Below are positions 50,801 to 60,012 of a stretch of 64,000 bases of DNA, piece by piece. The stretch lies in the NCBI RefSeq assembly GCF_029910095.1, contig NZ_CP094526.1:7564001-7628000 (forward strand), in the 5' to 3' direction. The notes beneath the pieces are model-generated. The model had not been told where the DNA came from, searched no databases, and saw only the letters and a list, made by a program, of their open reading frames with translations. How positions within the stretch are numbered: position 1 is the first letter of the stretch; every line of letters starts with the position of its first letter. The translations under genes and the position numbers were made by a program. This DNA comes from Bradyrhizobium sp. ISRA464. Its GTDB lineage: Bacteria > Pseudomonadota > Alphaproteobacteria > Rhizobiales > Xanthobacteraceae.

Positions 50801-52264
50801 ATGGCGCAGTCGTTTGTAGAGCCGTGCGGCAGAGGCGTTATCGATGCAGAACCCTGCCCGCGAGAGTTCGGGCGGGAAACGTCGCCTCGGTGCCGGCGGA
50901 TGGTGCTCACGGCCTGTGTGCTCGCATCCTCGATGGCGTTCATCGACGCGACCGCGCTGCCCGTCGTGTTGCCGAGATTGCGCGCTGATTTCGGTGCGGA
51001 CCTCGCCTCCGTTCAATGGGTTCTCAACGGGTACATGCTGGCGCTCGCCTCGCTGACATTGATCGGCGGCGCGCTCGCGGATGTTTATGGCAAAGCGCGC
51101 ATGCTCGCGCTCGGTTGCGTCCTGTTCGGTCTGGCGTCCGCGGCTTGCGCGCTAGCGCCTTCACCCGCCTGGCTGATCGCTGCTCGCGTCGCGCAGGGAG
51201 TGGCCGCAGCGATCGTCACCCCTGCCAGCCTCGCCCTGATCGGAGCCACCTATCCGCGCTCGGAGCGGAGCCGGGCGATCGGCATATGGGCGGCGGCGTC
51301 GGCGCTGACCACCGCGGGAGGTCCCGTCCTGGGCGGCTGGCTGACCGAGACCTTCGGCTGGCCATCGGTGTTCTGGATCAACCCGCCGATCGCGATCGTA
51401 GCAGTAGGAGTTCTGCTGCTCTTTGCGCCCCAAGATGGCCTCATCCAGCGCAGGTTCGACGTGATCGGCGCCGCGATCCTGGCTTCGTCGCTCGGGGCGC
51501 TCGCCTGGGCGCTCAGCCAGGTCGGCCCGGGTGAAGCTCGGGCAGCGGCGGATGCGCCGGCCCAAAAGGGCATGATGCTGGCGATCGTCGCCGGGCTCGG
51601 CATTGTCGGGCTCGCCCTCTATGCGTTCTGGGAGCGCGCAAGCGAACACCCGATGACCCCACCCCGCCTGGTGGAGAACCGCGCCTTCCTCGGGCTGAAC
51701 GTCGCTACATTGATGATCTATGGGGCGGTTTCGATCATGTTCTTTCTGCTGCCCTTTGACCTCGTCGACCGCCGCGGCTTGCTGGCCACCGATGCCGGCT
51801 TGGCATTCCTGCCCTTCGCGCTCGCTGTCGGACTCCTGTCGGGCGTGTTCGGCGGGTTGGCGGACAAGATTGGTGCGCGGGCCATGCTCATCGCGGGGCC
51901 TGCAAGTGCGGCGCTTGCTTATATCTGGATGGCGCTCGGTCAGAAGGAATCCTTGATGCTTGGCGTGATCGGGCCCATGTCGCTGCTTGGCCTGTCCTTT
52001 GCCGTGCTCGTGGCGCCGCTCACCGCGTCCGTCCTGTCGAGCGTTGACCAGATGGATGAGGGGCTCGCTTCAGGCATCAACAATGCGGCGAGCCGGATTG
52101 CGCAGCTTGCCGGCGTGGCGCTGGCGGCCGGTATCGCGTCCTTCGAGTCCGGCTACGAGGTCGGTCTCGCCGTAGCCGCCGTGACCTCGATCGGCGGCGC
52201 CTTTACAGCTGCAATAACCCCGACTCCGGCCGCGGCGAAAGCGGGCGGCTCGGGAGGGGCTTAG
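50801..52264 (+). CDS. MFS drug transporter, DHA2 type
   Basis: 487-residue, 14-helix exporter. The motif between helices 2 and 3 is GALADVYGKARML, and helix 5 carries the antiporter-type AASALTTAGGPVLGGWL. The first 35 residues (MAQSFVEPCGRGVID onward) are soluble and Cys-containing, longer than usual; an internal Met (MVLTACVLASSMAFIDA) could be the real start, but GGGAGG lies correctly before ATG 50801. Likely co-transcribed with the peroxiredoxin, suggesting export of a toxic oxidised or aromatic compound. Confidence 0.92.
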   Translation: MAQSFVEPCGRGVIDAEPCPREFGRETSPRCRRMVLTACVLASSMAFIDATALPVVLPRLRADFGADLASVQWVLNGYMLALASLTLIGGALADVYGKARMLALGCVLFGLASAACALAPSPAWLIAARVAQGVAAAIVTPASLALIGATYPRSERSRAIGIWAAASALTTAGGPVLGGWLTETFGWPSVFWINPPIAIVAVGVLLLFAPQDGLIQRRFDVIGAAILASSLGALAWALSQVGPGEARAAADAPAQKGMMLAIVAGLGIVGLALYAFWERASEHPMTPPRLVENRAFLGLNVATLMIYGAVSIMFFLLPFDLVDRRGLLATDAGLAFLPFALAVGLLSGVFGGLADKIGARAMLIAGPASAALAYIWMALGQKESLMLGVIGPMSLLGLSFAVLVAPLTASVLSSVDQMDEGLASGINNAASRIAQLAGVALAAGIASFESGYEVGLAVAAVTSIGGAFTAAITPTPAAAKAGGSGGA

Positions 52265-52269
52265 AAAGT

Positions 52270-52392
52270 ATGGAATTCAACCAGATTCGATATTTCCTAG
52301 ACCTCGCTGACAGCCTTAACGTCACCGAAGCGGTGATGTGGAGCGGAATGTCCCAGCCCACGCTCACCCGCGCGATACAGCGGCTCGAATAA
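52270..52392 (+). pseudogene. LysR-family regulator N-terminal remnant
   Basis: 40 codons (MEFNQIRYFLDLADSLNVT, then SQPTLTRAIQRLE) encode a LysR helix-turn-helix, then a stop codon. KLARGML a little downstream is the expected linker in another frame. The rest of the gene is missing. It begins 6 bp after the MFS stop, so a LysR gene once followed the pump. Confidence 0.7.
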
Positions 52393-52796
52393 GAGGGAGC
52401 ACTATCCCGACTGGAGAAGTTGGCGCGCGGCATGCTGAGGAGCTTTCGCGTCAAGTACGATTTCTGGTCCGATACCCCGGAATTCAACGAGCCGGTGGAG
52501 GAACTGAGGAGCTTGAGTCCTGCGTTTTGGCGCCGGTAGAGGATCACTGCATCCGCATGAGATCGTGCGGCGAGAAGGTGATGAGACATTCCAAGCTCGG
52601 AACGATCAGGGCGATCTATGCGACATTCCAGGCTAACGACGACCCGCGCCTGACGCTCGTCGTCCATGCCCCGCCGGATCGATACACGGCGAAGTGGACG
52701 GGCGTCGAATTCCACGGGGACGCGAATGGACCCGCGCCAGGCTTTATGAAGTGCGTCCCCGTGAATAGCGTCGGCATGAACAATGCCGCTCGAATA
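52393..52796. other. Degraded stretch between LysR and methyltransferase remnants
   Basis: A rightward frame with protein-like text (MRHSKLGTIRAIYATFQAN, DDPRLTLVVHAPPDRYTAKW) runs through it but has no start of its own and no family I recognise. It is probably another gene fragment. Confidence 0.3.
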
Positions 52797-52799
52797 CGC

Positions 52800-53584
52800 T
52801 TATACTCTCGTCCAGGCGCAATACTGCTGCGCGAACGTGATCTGGCTTCGCGCCGCGGTGACGGCTTCGCGCATGCGGTCTTCCAGCGTATTCAGATCTT
52901 TCGAGGCGCGGCAATAGGCTACGCAATGTGAGCGTCGCCCACGCGCAGAGCGGCGAGGCGGACCCGCCTCCGGTCGGCGTTTCGGAAAAGATCGCGGGCA
53001 GATCGAGGCCGGCGTTGCTGAAATGTTCGATGAAGCGGGCGCCTGCATCTGGATGGGACATCCCCGTAGCGAAGCCGGCAACAATCCAGCTCCAGACTTC
53101 GTGCCAGAGGGGGACACGGGGAAGCGAATTGATATCGCCGAAGCACTGCACTTCATTAAAAGCCACGCCCCCTCCCGGGCGCGCGTAAGACGCCGCCAAG
53201 CGGATAAATTCGGCTGGTTCGCTTTGATGAACCAGCACGTAACGGGCGACAACCATATCGATCGAGCGTGGGGCGAGATTGGCACGCGAACTTTCGAGGA
53301 ATTCAATATTCGTGTAACCAGCGTCGTCGGCGCGATCGCGCGCTGTGATCAAAATGTCGGGGTTGCGATCGAGACCAATTGACCGATCCGATCGGCCCCA
53401 CCATGTCCGCCGCGAGCATGGCCACGTCTCCAGTTCCGCAACCAAGATCAAGCACGCGCATGCCCGGCGATAGACCTGCATCGCGCAACAGCCGGTGAGT
53501 GATCGGACGAATAATGGCTGACTGCAGTTGAAGTCGATTCTCTTCTTGTCGGGTATGTCCCAATACGTACCTTACGTCCTGCAT
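52800..53584 (-). pseudogene. SAM-dependent methyltransferase, two frameshifts
   Basis: Starts with MQDVRYVLGHTRQEENRLQ and the SAM motif RVLDLGCGTGDVAMLAAD. An extra A near 53375 (GTCAATTGG for GTCATTGG) shifts the frame, after which SIGLDRNPDILITARDRADD and EFIRLAASYARPGGGVAFNE continue. A second shift near 52890 leads to LNTLEDRMREAVTAARSQI and the stop. All parts of a class I methyltransferase are in order, so decay is recent. Original substrate unknown. Confidence 0.8.
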
Positions 53585-53654
53585 ATTAATCTCGTTGTAT
53601 TCGCGCCCCGGGTCCGACCTAGTGTTTCAATGACCGAGCACCAGATCCGGAAAG

Positions 53655-53886
53655 GACAAGATATGGTGATGCGGTTTCAAAAACTCATATTGGCGCTTGA
53701 GGTCGGGCAGCTCATTCATCTGATCGAAGGCAGCCAGCTTCCTCGGCTGGCCGCGCTCACGCTCGAACATCTTCTGATCGAGACACAGGTTGTAGACCAG
53801 CCGCCAGCAGCCAACCGTCCGCCGAAACAGCTTTCCTGCGTCATGTCGGGATAGATCCTGAACCTACAGACCCTGCGCACCAGCAT
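53655..53886 (-). pseudogene. TnpB/IS605 OrfB N-terminal fragment
   Basis: Reads MLVRRVCRFRIYPDMTQES, then after one frameshift VGCWRLVYNLCLDQKMFERE and LAAFDQMNELPDLKRQYEFL, the standard N-terminus of IS200/IS605-family OrfB (TnpB) proteins. It breaks off after about 75 residues. No RuvC nuclease domain, guide-RNA end or TnpA gene remains nearby. Confidence 0.75.
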
Positions 53887-54014
53887 GTGTTCGTGGGTGG
53901 GAAACGAATTCCAGTGCAGGATCATCCATCGCAAAACCCAGCCGCAAAACTCTGACTATCGCTGCCGATTTTTGCGACAGAGTTTTCATTGAAAATTCAG
54001 CGCTGCCGACTTTG

Positions 54015-54735
54015 TCGGGAACTCAGGATTTCCGCGACATTCAACCGCGTGACCGTGGCGGGCGCTTCATGGTCAAAAGCTCCGTCACCTCATGCCGATC
54101 AGCTGCTGATGAGATTGCCACTGTCAGAAATCTCCCGTCAGGATATGTTTTGGCTTCATCGTAGAGCTTGACCAACTGCGAGCGCCAGGCATAACGCCGC
54201 TCCTCAAACTTCTCTCGTTCAGCTCCCCCCAAGACCACCACGACTGAAAGCCGTCTGTATTCGGGCAGGAAGGTGCAGAACGCCTTGGTCTTCTTGTAGC
54301 GCAGGGACCAACCGCGCTTCTTGCCGCCATAGAGCCACTCCGGCGCGAAAACGCCGGGGTAGTATACCTCGATCCAGTTCCGCAGCTCGGCCCAATGCTC
54401 GGACGCCTTCGGCCCGATCCAGTTGCGGACGGTGTGGTCATCAGGCGGCGATGATTTGTCGGTGATCCTGTCGCCGATCTGGGGGGACTGTTCCATACCG
54501 CTGTCCTTCCACCACAACTTTATCAAGTACGTTTCGGAAGACTTGGCGCCCGCACCTTCATCTTGCGCGACAGATATGTCGCCATATTCCCGAGGTTTGA
54601 ATCGGTGTTGCGCCTGATATTTCTTCCGTGCTCAGCCCGGCATTGGGGCGTAGGCGAGTTGCCCGTCAAGACAGAAAACCGGGACGCGGATTCGCGGACA
54701 CGGAACTTGGACTTCCGACACGTTCTTGGAGGACA
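54015..54735. repeat. Duplicated DUF3788 segment, unit 2
   Basis: Second copy of the 35785-36490 segment, including the DUF3788 gene and the upstream flank to TTGGAGGACAG. The flank at 54497-54735 holds no gene I can support. Confidence 0.65.
54041..54496 (-). CDS. DUF3788 family protein, copy 2
   Basis: 151-residue paralogue of the gene at 35809, identical in layout (WAELRNWIEVYYPG, KKRGWSLRYKKTKAFCTFLP, YPDGRFLTVAISSAADRHEV). I start at MEQSPQIGD as in copy 1, with GAAGGACAG upstream; ten further in-frame codons upstream are not conserved. Function unknown. It sits between a TnpB fragment and an IS-interrupted MFS gene. Confidence 0.85.
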   Translation of the reverse strand: MEQSPQIGDRITDKSSPPDDHTVRNWIGPKASEHWAELRNWIEVYYPGVFAPEWLYGGKKRGWSLRYKKTKAFCTFLPEYRRLSVVVVLGGAEREKFEERRYAWRSQLVKLYDEAKTYPDGRFLTVAISSAADRHEVTELLTMKRPPRSRG

Positions 54736-55450
54736 GGCCTAGGTCTTGCCGTCAATCACGCGCTGGACTTGATCGGCGTTCCGCGCGCCAATGCGATCGC
54801 CGACCAGCTCCACCGAATGCAGGCAGGACGCACCGAAAGTATTCAGACGCCTCAACTCCATCTGAACCGACGAGCGCTGCTGGTAGTGGCTCCCATCAGA
54901 GCGAAGGCCATTCCGGCGACCAGACAAAAGACCGCGCCATGATCTCCGCCCAAGCCGAAGATCAGTGAGACCAAGGCGGAACCAAGTGACCATCCGACGT
55001 AGCGAGCCGCGGCATTCATCCCACTCGCAGCCCCGCTACGCCCTATGGGTCCAGCCGTCATCATCGCAGTGTTGTTCGAGGTCTGGAAAAGACCAAAGCC
55101 AATACCGCAAAGGGCGAGGCGCCAAACGACATCCCACTTCGCCGGAGTTGTCGGCAAGAAGACCATCAGAAGCAAACCGGCCGCCAACAACGCCAAACCA
55201 ATGCTGCAAATCACCGAGGCAGGGTAGCGCATTGTCAAGCGGCCGGCGATTGGAGCCGTGATGGCAGTCATGAACGGCCAGGGCGTCAAGAGAAAGCCTG
55301 TTTCCACGGCCGAAAGATGCATCCCCGCCTCAAATAGAAACGGCAAGGAGACGTAAGCCAGGATTTGTGCGGCATAAGAGCAGACAGATGTCCAGACCGA
55401 TAGGGTAAACAGAGGTATACGGAAAAGATCGAACGGCAACATTGGCCTAG

Positions 55451-56873
55451 CATTACAGTTGTAATTTTTGCTTGAGATGCGCTTTGCGCGCGTTGGCTTG
55501 ATGAGCCCTGCGCCAGGATGACCATGCGAGGATGTGGGCATGCGGGATGCGCCGCTGGGCGAGCTTCATGGCGATGCGGCGGATTTCCTGGATCGACCAG
55601 CGGATCAAGAACGATGCTTCGGTCGGGGCCGCGGTCGCGTTTTTTTAAGCAATGCTCCGGTGTTGGCCCGATGACGGATGACGGCCATCGTGGCGAAGGC
55701 AAGCATGACCAGTGAGACATGGCGATGCCAGCCATGCCAGGAGCGGGTTTCGTTGTGATCAAGACCGAGCTCGTTCTTGGCGGTTTCGAAGCTGTCTTCG
55801 ATGGCCCAGCGATGGCCTTCCACGGATACCAGCTTCTGCATGGACGTGCCCTTGGGGCACCATGTGGAGAAGAAGGCTAAGCTGTTGTCGGCAATATTGC
55901 GGCGGATCAGAAGACCTCGGGTCCATTCCCCGGCAAGGTCGTCGTTGTATTCGCCGGCGTCGAGATCGGCCAGCTCAAGATAGGCCCAGTCGTGCCAGCG
56001 CGGACCTTTGGTTCCTTCGCCGGACGGCAGGCGGCGCCAGGCCTTCTTGGGAAGGCTCTGCGCGATCGTAGAGGCAGTGCCGGCGACAGGCTGCTGCTTG
56101 CCCCAGGAATAGAACACGTGATTGGAAGCAACCCCCAGAACATAGCCTTTGCCCGCCTTGCGCAGCAGGGTTTCGATCGCTCCCGTGCCATACACGCTGT
56201 CCGCTGCTATGAACGAGAACGGCACCTTTGCGGCGATCGCGCGAGCGATCATTTGATGCGCGATCCGGGGCTTCGTCGCAAAGCTCACATCGCTCGGGAC
56301 ATGTGCGGCCTTCAGGCGAGCGGGTTCGTCCGTCCATTCCTTTGGCAGGTAGAGCGCCCGATCGATGAAGGCATGGCCATGCCGCGACACATAGGAGGCA
56401 AACACTCCGATCTGGCAATTGGTGATCTTGCCCGCCGAGCCAGTGTACTGGCGCGCGACCCCACACGAGGCCTTGCCCTGTTTCAAAAAGCCGGTCTCAT
56501 CGATGACCAGAACCGCGTCCTCGTCACCCAGCGTTTCCAGCGCGTACTCACGTACAATATCGCGCAGCGCGTCGGCATCCCACTGCCCCCGACCCAGAAT
56601 CGCCTGCTGGCGCCACGGGCCTGGATCGCCAGCCGCTTCCGCCCGCATCCAACCCGTCTTGCGCGGCTCGTTGCCCAACAGTCCGTCGAGAAATTGCCCC
56701 GCCGAGGCCGCGACCCGCTCTTGCGTAAACAGCGGACGGATGCGTTGCTTGGCATCTCGCAACGACGAAGCCCACAGCGTCAGCGTATCCTCAACCGACG
56801 CGCCACCAATCATCAGATCCCGAATCATGGTCGCCCATAGATTCAGAACCTTCAGGAAGATGCAACTGTAATG
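55451..56873 (-). mobile_element. IS701-family insertion sequence
   Basis: 1423 bp with perfect 11-bp terminal inverted repeats CATTACAGTTG and CAACTGTAATG, flanked by CTAG (55447-55450 and 56874-56877). A 4-bp CTAG-type duplication is typical of IS701. The ends are confirmed by the restored MFS frame. Confidence 0.93.
55605..56828 (-). CDS. IS701-family transposase
   Basis: 407-residue DDE transposase. Catalytic regions are VLVIDETGFLKQGKASCGVARQY, FIAADSVYGTG and HRWAIEDSFETAKNELGLDH with the terminal Glu. The C-terminus is basic (KKTRPRPRPKHRS). The frame is intact and fills most of the element, so it may be active. Confidence 0.93.
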   Translation of the reverse strand: MIRDLMIGGASVEDTLTLWASSLRDAKQRIRPLFTQERVAASAGQFLDGLLGNEPRKTGWMRAEAAGDPGPWRQQAILGRGQWDADALRDIVREYALETLGDEDAVLVIDETGFLKQGKASCGVARQYTGSAGKITNCQIGVFASYVSRHGHAFIDRALYLPKEWTDEPARLKAAHVPSDVSFATKPRIAHQMIARAIAAKVPFSFIAADSVYGTGAIETLLRKAGKGYVLGVASNHVFYSWGKQQPVAGTASTIAQSLPKKAWRRLPSGEGTKGPRWHDWAYLELADLDAGEYNDDLAGEWTRGLLIRRNIADNSLAFFSTWCPKGTSMQKLVSVEGHRWAIEDSFETAKNELGLDHNETRSWHGWHRHVSLVMLAFATMAVIRHRANTGALLKKTRPRPRPKHRS

Positions 56874-57700
56874 CTAGGGTGCCGGAGCTGTTGTCGAACG
56901 AAGAGGCCAAAGCAGAAAAGACCTGCGAGGATCTCTCCCATCGCAATGCGCCCATCGCCAATACCCAGCGTACCGACACCGACGACAAAAAGCCCCAACG
57001 CTAACGCATTGAGAGCCGTCCCGATCAGATCGAGAGGGCGAGCAACCCGAACGTCTGATGGTGCAGCGGCAATAAATAGCGGTACCGCGAGGCCGAATGG
57101 CACATTCACCAGAAACAACCAGGGCCATTTTGCCACGGCAAGTATTGTCGCCGCGATGGTAGGCCCTACTGCTCCGGGTATCGCCACCGCCAATGCGACC
57201 AACGCGAGACCCTTACTGACCATGCGATGCGGATAGATCACGCGTACAAATGCAACGCCGGCCACAGAAACCCCGGCCGCTCCGACACCCTGAATCAAGC
57301 GCGCGCTCACCAGCATCGGCAATGTTGGAGCGAAAGCGCAACCCAACGACGCGAGGACGAAAATAGCTAGACCAGCGGCATAAACACGTTTCAGACCGAA
57401 TGATTCGACCAGACTTGCAACGGGCAACAAGCAGACCGTTGCCGAAAGCTGATAGGCATTCACAACCCAAACGGTCGCCGCGTCACTACTTGCGAATGAA
57501 CGCGAGATATCTGGCAAGGCGATATTCACGATCGCGCTTCCGAGGGAACTTAGACCAAGTCCAAGCAAGACGCAGAGCATTGCCCAGCGGCGCTGAGACG
57601 CCGTTAAACGTTCGACGCCGCTCATCAGGATGCAATCTCCGGCGCGATGACAACAACAATCTTGAAGGCTTCGGGCCGTGTCGCGCGCCGCCCCCGCCTC

Positions 57701-58247
57701 TCAAGAGTAGTCACCGCCGCTCTGCTGACTGAGGTTACCGAGATAGTCGCGCTTCCCGAACTTCGCTCCGAGGTGCCGAAGGATCGCGTGCGCAATCGAG
57801 ATGTGGAAGAAGAAGTCGGGCAGCATCAGGTGCCGGATGTAGTCGTCGCCGCCGAACCACCCGCGCACAATAGGCGGAGTCAGCTCGTATGTGTGCGACC
57901 GCGCGCCGGCAATCTCGTCCGGCTGCACGTTTTGCAAGAAGCCGCGGGTCTCGAGGAGCCGTCCCTTCAATGCCGGGTACATCATGGGGGGTGTTGTGGG
58001 GTGCTGGCGCGTCGCGCTGCATCAGCTTCGCCATGTGCGCGCCGACCTTGTTGCAGCTTACGGAAAACTGTTCTCCGAAAGTCAGCATGTCGGACGCGAG
58101 CCGCTCGCCAAGGATCCTTCCAGGCTCAAATCCTCTGGTCCGCTCGAGCACCTGGGCGTGGTCGAGATAGTCGTCCATCACGTTCAGTCCGTGCACCATG
58201 ACGGGGACCGTGATGTCATAGACCGAGAAGGACACGCTGAACTCCAC
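57701..58247 (-). pseudogene. DUF1993 (DinB-like) protein, frameshift in a C-run
   Basis: The 5' frame (VYDITVPVMVHGLNVMDDYLD to RDAPAPHNTP) and the 3' frame (MMYPALKGRLLETRGFLQNV to NLSQQSGGDYS) are consecutive parts of a DUF1993 protein. They are separated by one extra base in a run of six G on the plus strand (57986-57991). Without it the product is about 182 residues, normal for the family. DUF1993 proteins are four-helix DinB-like proteins of unknown role. The break may be real or a homopolymer sequencing error. Confidence 0.8.
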
Positions 58248-58412
58248 GCGCTCGTTTGTACCCTGAACGTCGGCCGGACCCGAAAGGCCGATAGCCGAAA
58301 CGAATGGTCACAACAGGCTCTTCAATCTTCCAGCTTGCCGCACCAGCTTGCGGGATTCGACATTACCTCCGCGAAACTGCGGCAACAGGAGAGCGTCCAG
58401 GCATACGGTCTC

Positions 58413-58988
58413 CTAGTGACGCAGGACGGGATATCCATTCACATAAATCCAGTCCGTGGCCTGGGCAGGCACGTGGCACCCCTGGCAATCGGAATGGTAG
58501 TCCGTCGAGGTGGTCTTGAGCGGCTTGTCCGCGTCGAACCACGACCATCCCCACCCGTCGCCCCACAGCGGGTTTCCGGGGTGCGTTCCTTTGCTGTCTC
58601 TCACCATGACGAACCAGCCCTTGAGCTTGTCGGCGTGGCTGACCGTGCCGGTGGTCATCTCGTTCGTCGAGGTCGCGAAGACCTCTTTCACCAGAACGGC
58701 ACCATCTGGGAAGTGCCCCGTCTTCCGGTAGGCGTCGATCGCCCCCGGGGATGCGTAGACGGCGTGGATTTCCTTCGAGCCCTGGCCGCTGTCGGCGGCA
58801 ATCGCCCAGTCGCCGAGCGCTTGGTAGAGGGTTCGGTAGTCCGCCGGCACCCGCAGCTGCCCGGCGGCGTCCACGACATTCGCGGCCGGGCCGGCGGGAG
58901 CCGCTTTGCTGATCTGCGCGAGCGCCACTACGGTGCCGGCGACCAGCGAGACGGCTACAGCCAAGCCGACAATCCTCGATAATTTCAT
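58413..58988 (-). CDS. Cytochrome P460-family secreted heme protein, copy B
   Basis: 191-residue periplasmic protein with a signal peptide (MKLSRIVGLAVAVSLVAGT to ALAQ), P460-family core (YRKTGHFPDGAVLVKEVF, WGDGWGWSWFDADKP) and one c-type heme motif CQGCH near the C-terminus. I start at ATG 58988 with AAGGGAG upstream; the frame is open further but overlaps the acetyltransferase remnant. The leader and signal peptide are duplicated at 62705-63095, where the rest of the gene is lost. Likely electron-transfer or nitrogen-oxide chemistry, not proven. Confidence 0.88.
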   Translation of the reverse strand: MKLSRIVGLAVAVSLVAGTVVALAQISKAAPAGPAANVVDAAGQLRVPADYRTLYQALGDWAIAADSGQGSKEIHAVYASPGAIDAYRKTGHFPDGAVLVKEVFATSTNEMTTGTVSHADKLKGWFVMVRDSKGTHPGNPLWGDGWGWSWFDADKPLKTTSTDYHSDCQGCHVPAQATDWIYVNGYPVLRH

Positions 58989-59260
58989 GGGAGTCTCCCT
59001 TGCTGCCCGCGCGGCGACTCGGCGCAACGGCTTCGATAGCTGTCGATGCGGCCGCATGTGCTCGGACGACCCAGCGGACCCGAGAATCGGATGCGGCCGA
59101 CGAAATTTGAAATTCCCTTTGGACATGCATTCGATAGGCGCGGGGTATCGTCGTCCAAAAAGCACTGTGCGCGCCCGACGCCCATCTGTCTGCGATCAGC
59201 CGTCGAGGAGCGCGCTGTATGGGCTGCGTAGGAGCGCACATGAAAGGGCACTTCGCGATC
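58895..59260. repeat. P460 leader duplication, unit 1
   Basis: The signal-peptide coding part of P460 copy B, its 5' spacer and the end of the acetyltransferase remnant match 62705-63095. Strongest word: GAAATTCCCTTTGGACATGC, followed by ATTCGATAGGC. Confidence 0.75.
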
Positions 59261-59402
59261 ACTCTTTTCCCCTCGCGTCGCAACGCTTCGAAGGTGTCCG
59301 TGCCCCTAGCCGGACAGCTTTGCGGTACGCGAGCGCACAGTCGCCGAGGGGCGTTTCAAACCGGCTGATTCCCGGATTATCCTGGATGTCGCTTTCCACC
59401 TT
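59196..59402 (-). pseudogene. YjdJ-type GNAT acetyltransferase remnant, copy 1
   Basis: Reads SDIQDNPGISRFETPLGDCALAY, then jumps to TFEALRREGKRVIAKCPF and, in another frame, YSALLDG followed by a stop. The central beta strand and acetyl-CoA loop (the part that in copy 2 reads YYKVKDGRVVLLHTEV) are deleted. Inactive. Confidence 0.65.
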
Positions 59403-59608
59403 CTGCCTCACTCGCTCATCGGCGGCCGAACCTTGCAGCCCCGCCTGCGAACGTCTGCCGGCTACAGCAAGCAGCGAACCGCGCGTCCCGACGAAAGGCG
59501 ACGGATTGCGGATTCGCGGCGCGATGCGCGAACTTGTCCTTCAGTCGCGCCCGCGCGCCCCACGGCTGCCGGCGGACGGCATCTCGCTGACGCCGGCTAA
59601 ACGAGCCG

Positions 59609-59986
59609 CTACTTCAACATAGCAAGATAAGCAACGAGGTCGGCCCTATCCGTCGCGTCTTTTAGGCCAGGATAAGGCATCCTGTTTCCGGGGACGGCCT
59701 TCTGGGGAGATTCCAGATACGCATTAAGCGACTTGTCGTCCCAGACGACGCCGGAATTCTTCATCGCGTTGCTATATCGGAAGCCGGGAACTGTGCCCGC
59801 CTTCCGACCGACAATCCCTTCCAGCCCCGGACCGACCCGATTGGCGTGATCCGTGGCGTGGCATACCGCACAGGCCGCGAAGACGCTCTTCCCATGCTCC
59901 GCATCCTGCGCGTAGCCGGCGCTCGCGACTAAGCATGCAAGCATGAGCACGGCGTTAAGCGCGCCGACTTGCCGCGCGTTCTTCAT
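59609..59986 (-). CDS. Class I cytochrome c, likely electron acceptor of the GMC dehydrogenase
   Basis: 125-residue exported monoheme cytochrome c. Signal peptide MKNARQVGALNAVLMLACLVASAG, heme site CAVCH, distal Met in GNRMPYPGL, and the class I C-terminal helix RADLVAYLAML. It resembles cytochrome c2/c550. I start at ATG 59986. It follows the FAD subunit gene by 26 bp in the same direction, so it is probably the third component of the dehydrogenase, passing electrons to the respiratory chain. Confidence 0.92.
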   Translation of the reverse strand: MKNARQVGALNAVLMLACLVASAGYAQDAEHGKSVFAACAVCHATDHANRVGPGLEGIVGRKAGTVPGFRYSNAMKNSGVVWDDKSLNAYLESPQKAVPGNRMPYPGLKDATDRADLVAYLAMLK

Positions 59987-60012
59987 TGCTAAACTCCATT
60001 TTGTATGCAGGC

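Larger units (their letters stand above)
54852..57625 (-). pseudogene. MFS drug transporter gene split by IS701
   Basis: 5' part (57625 to 56878) runs from MSGVERLTASQRRW to FVRQQLRHP; 3' part (55446 to 54852) from RPMLPFDLFRIPLF to SARRFRWS. Removing IS701 and one CTAG copy joins them in frame as RHPRPMLPFD, giving a complete 14-helix DHA2-type exporter of about 445 residues. The 5' part ends in IS sequence after PSITV, so no functional pump is expected. Excision would restore it. Confidence 0.88.

Noticed and set aside
57891..58982. 363-codon rightward frame over DUF1993 and P460 copy B
   Set aside because: Antisense to recognised genes on the minus strand; no domain or start signal.
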